From NCBI RefSeq assembly GCF_004341445.1, contig NZ_SLXV01000005.1:1-64000 (forward strand): DNA of 64,000 nt, given 5' to 3'. Positions 63,181-64,000 of this stretch are shown in pieces. A model generated the notes under the pieces. That model saw only the letters and a list, made by a program, of their open reading frames with translations. It was not told the origin of the DNA and ran no database searches. Within the stretch, counting starts at the first letter, position 1. Each line of letters starts with the position of its first letter. Origin of the DNA: Baia soyae. Lineage in GTDB: Bacteria > Bacillota > Bacilli > Thermoactinomycetales > Thermoactinomycetaceae. The position numbers and the translations under genes were made by a program.

Positions 63181-64000
63181 TTATTTCGCTAATTTCATCT
63201 TCTTTTCACTACTAGCACGACGGAACTCGGAGTACCCAATTCCGACGAGAATAAGAATGGTCCCCATCCATTGGATCATCGAAACAGATTCATTTAATAA
63301 AAGAGCAGATGTTAAGATGACGACGGGTAGTTCGACTGATCCTAAGATCGAAGCCATACCTGACCCGATATGCGGTATCCCAATCGCAAATAAGTAGGAA
63401 GGAATGAGAGAACCAAATAATCCTAGTAAAAGTCCCCAAGCCCACAAGCCATCCAGTAAAGAACCATCCACTAAAAAGGTTGGCGGATAGATTCCAAACA
63501 TAGCAATCAAGGTCCCGGTTATCATCCAAGCACCCCGAAGAGAAGGGTGGACAGTTGGCGCTAGTGTTCCATTGAAATAGATAAATCCTGTATAACCAAT
63601 GGCAGAAAGAATACCATAGAAAATCCCAATCCCAGAAAGCTTAGACAGCTCCTCTGCTGAAATTCCTGCCGCTAAGCAAGTTCCAAGTAAAATAACGCCA
63701 ATGGAAATAAGTTCATCCTTCGTTGGCTTACGGCGTGATGTTAGACACTCAAGTAGCATACCCATCCATGTAAATTGGAACATCAAAATAATAGCAAAAG
63801 ATGCCGGTATTGTTTGTAAGCATAGATAGTAGGCAACTCCTGTAATGGCAGAAAATGCACCACCCAATAAGAGTGATACGAGATCTTTACAACTGATCTG
63901 CTTTTTTCTCCACTCTACGCGTCCTCGATACGCTAGATACCACATACCTAGTGTCCCGACGAGCACTTGGCTTCCTGACACTTGTGCAGGGCTATATCCC
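63181..64000 (-). CDS. EamA/DMT family transporter, 5' end outside window
   Basis: At least 273 residues of a drug/metabolite transporter with two EamA repeats. About nine membrane helices are visible; the conserved inter-repeat stretch is YFNGTLAPTVHPSLRGAW and the last repeat has GMASILGSVELPVVILTSALLLNE. The reading frame stays open to the window edge (GYSPAQVSGSQVLVG is a typical first-repeat stretch), so the GTG at 63981 is not the true start. Substrate unknown; relatives export amino acids or metabolites. Confidence 0.9.
   Translation of the reverse strand, partial: GYSPAQVSGSQVLVGTLGMWYLAYRGRVEWRKKQISCKDLVSLLLGGAFSAITGVAYYLCLQTIPASFAIILMFQFTWMGMLLECLTSRRKPTKDELISIGVILLGTCLAAGISAEELSKLSGIGIFYGILSAIGYTGFIYFNGTLAPTVHPSLRGAWMITGTLIAMFGIYPPTFLVDGSLLDGLWAWGLLLGLFGSLIPSYLFAIGIPHIGSGMASILGSVELPVVILTSALLLNESVSMIQWMGTILILVGIGYSEFRRASSEKKMKLAK

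Overview
The window is chromosome from an endospore-forming Firmicute of the order Bacillales. The evidence is gene content: spoIVA, sleB-ypeB, spore photoproduct lyase, the YIEGIA pair, HU, TRAP (mtrB), a T-box leader, and B. subtilis-like gene order in several blocks (rpsA-like / YIEGIA / der / plsY / gpsA / yphF / spoIVA / hbs / folE / mtrB / hepS-menG-hepT, and fer / mecA / gudB / ypdA). The futalosine-type menaquinone genes inside the hepS-hepT block and the separate futalosine and bacillibactin sets point away from B. subtilis itself. Thermoactinomycetaceae, Paenibacillaceae or a relative is my best guess; this is inference, not proof.

Layout. 1-2.6 kb: a large serine integrase flanked by palindromes and facing a DUF3298 gene that has lost its 3' end, so this is probably one end of an integrated element. 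2.7-4.6 kb: an acyl carrier protein, then a UV-repair pair (pyrimidine-dimer glycosylase and spore photoproduct lyase). 4.7-24.3 kb: a long, mostly minus-strand housekeeping and sporulation block covering isoprenoid/menaquinone synthesis, TRAP, tRNA-Pro, GTP cyclohydrolase, HU, SpoIVA, GpsA/PlsY/Der, the YIEGIA pair, S1 protein, PlsC, Cmk and YpeB/SleB. A single plus-strand gene of unknown function sits at 14.6 kb. 24.4-26.3 kb: a lipoprotein with an SGNH fold followed by an acyltransferase-3 membrane protein, resembling OatA split in two.

26.3-47.1 kb is the most distinctive accessory region: a complete bacillibactin-type catechol siderophore locus. The minus-strand operon runs dhbA-dhbC-dhbE-isochorismatase-aryl carrier protein-dhbF-mbtH-MFS exporter-DAHP synthase. 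A divergent plus-strand operon encodes uptake (binding protein, two permeases, ATPase) and the esterase that releases iron. Each promoter carries a Fur box. The adenylation codes read by eye are Gly (module 1) and Thr (module 2), as for bacillibactin. DhbB is split into two overlapping genes, and the DAHP synthase has an eroded chorismate mutase domain.

47.2-58.8 kb: asparaginase, a purine permease, YpdA, glutamate dehydrogenase, MecA/YpbH, ferredoxin, pyrophosphatase, then a T-box-controlled serine operon (class V aminotransferase, SerA) followed by an SDR and a START-like protein. 58.9-64 kb: a cation/proton antiporter with a long leader hairpin; a compact tetR-monooxygenase-RibD_C reductase operon behind a perfect 42-bp palindrome; the relic of a second TetR gene; and an EamA transporter cut by the window edge.

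The least explained systems are the TetR/monooxygenase/RibD_C operon, the split OatA-like pair, the antiporter leader and the integrase junction. Homology calls are by recognition of motifs and remembered families; no search was run.
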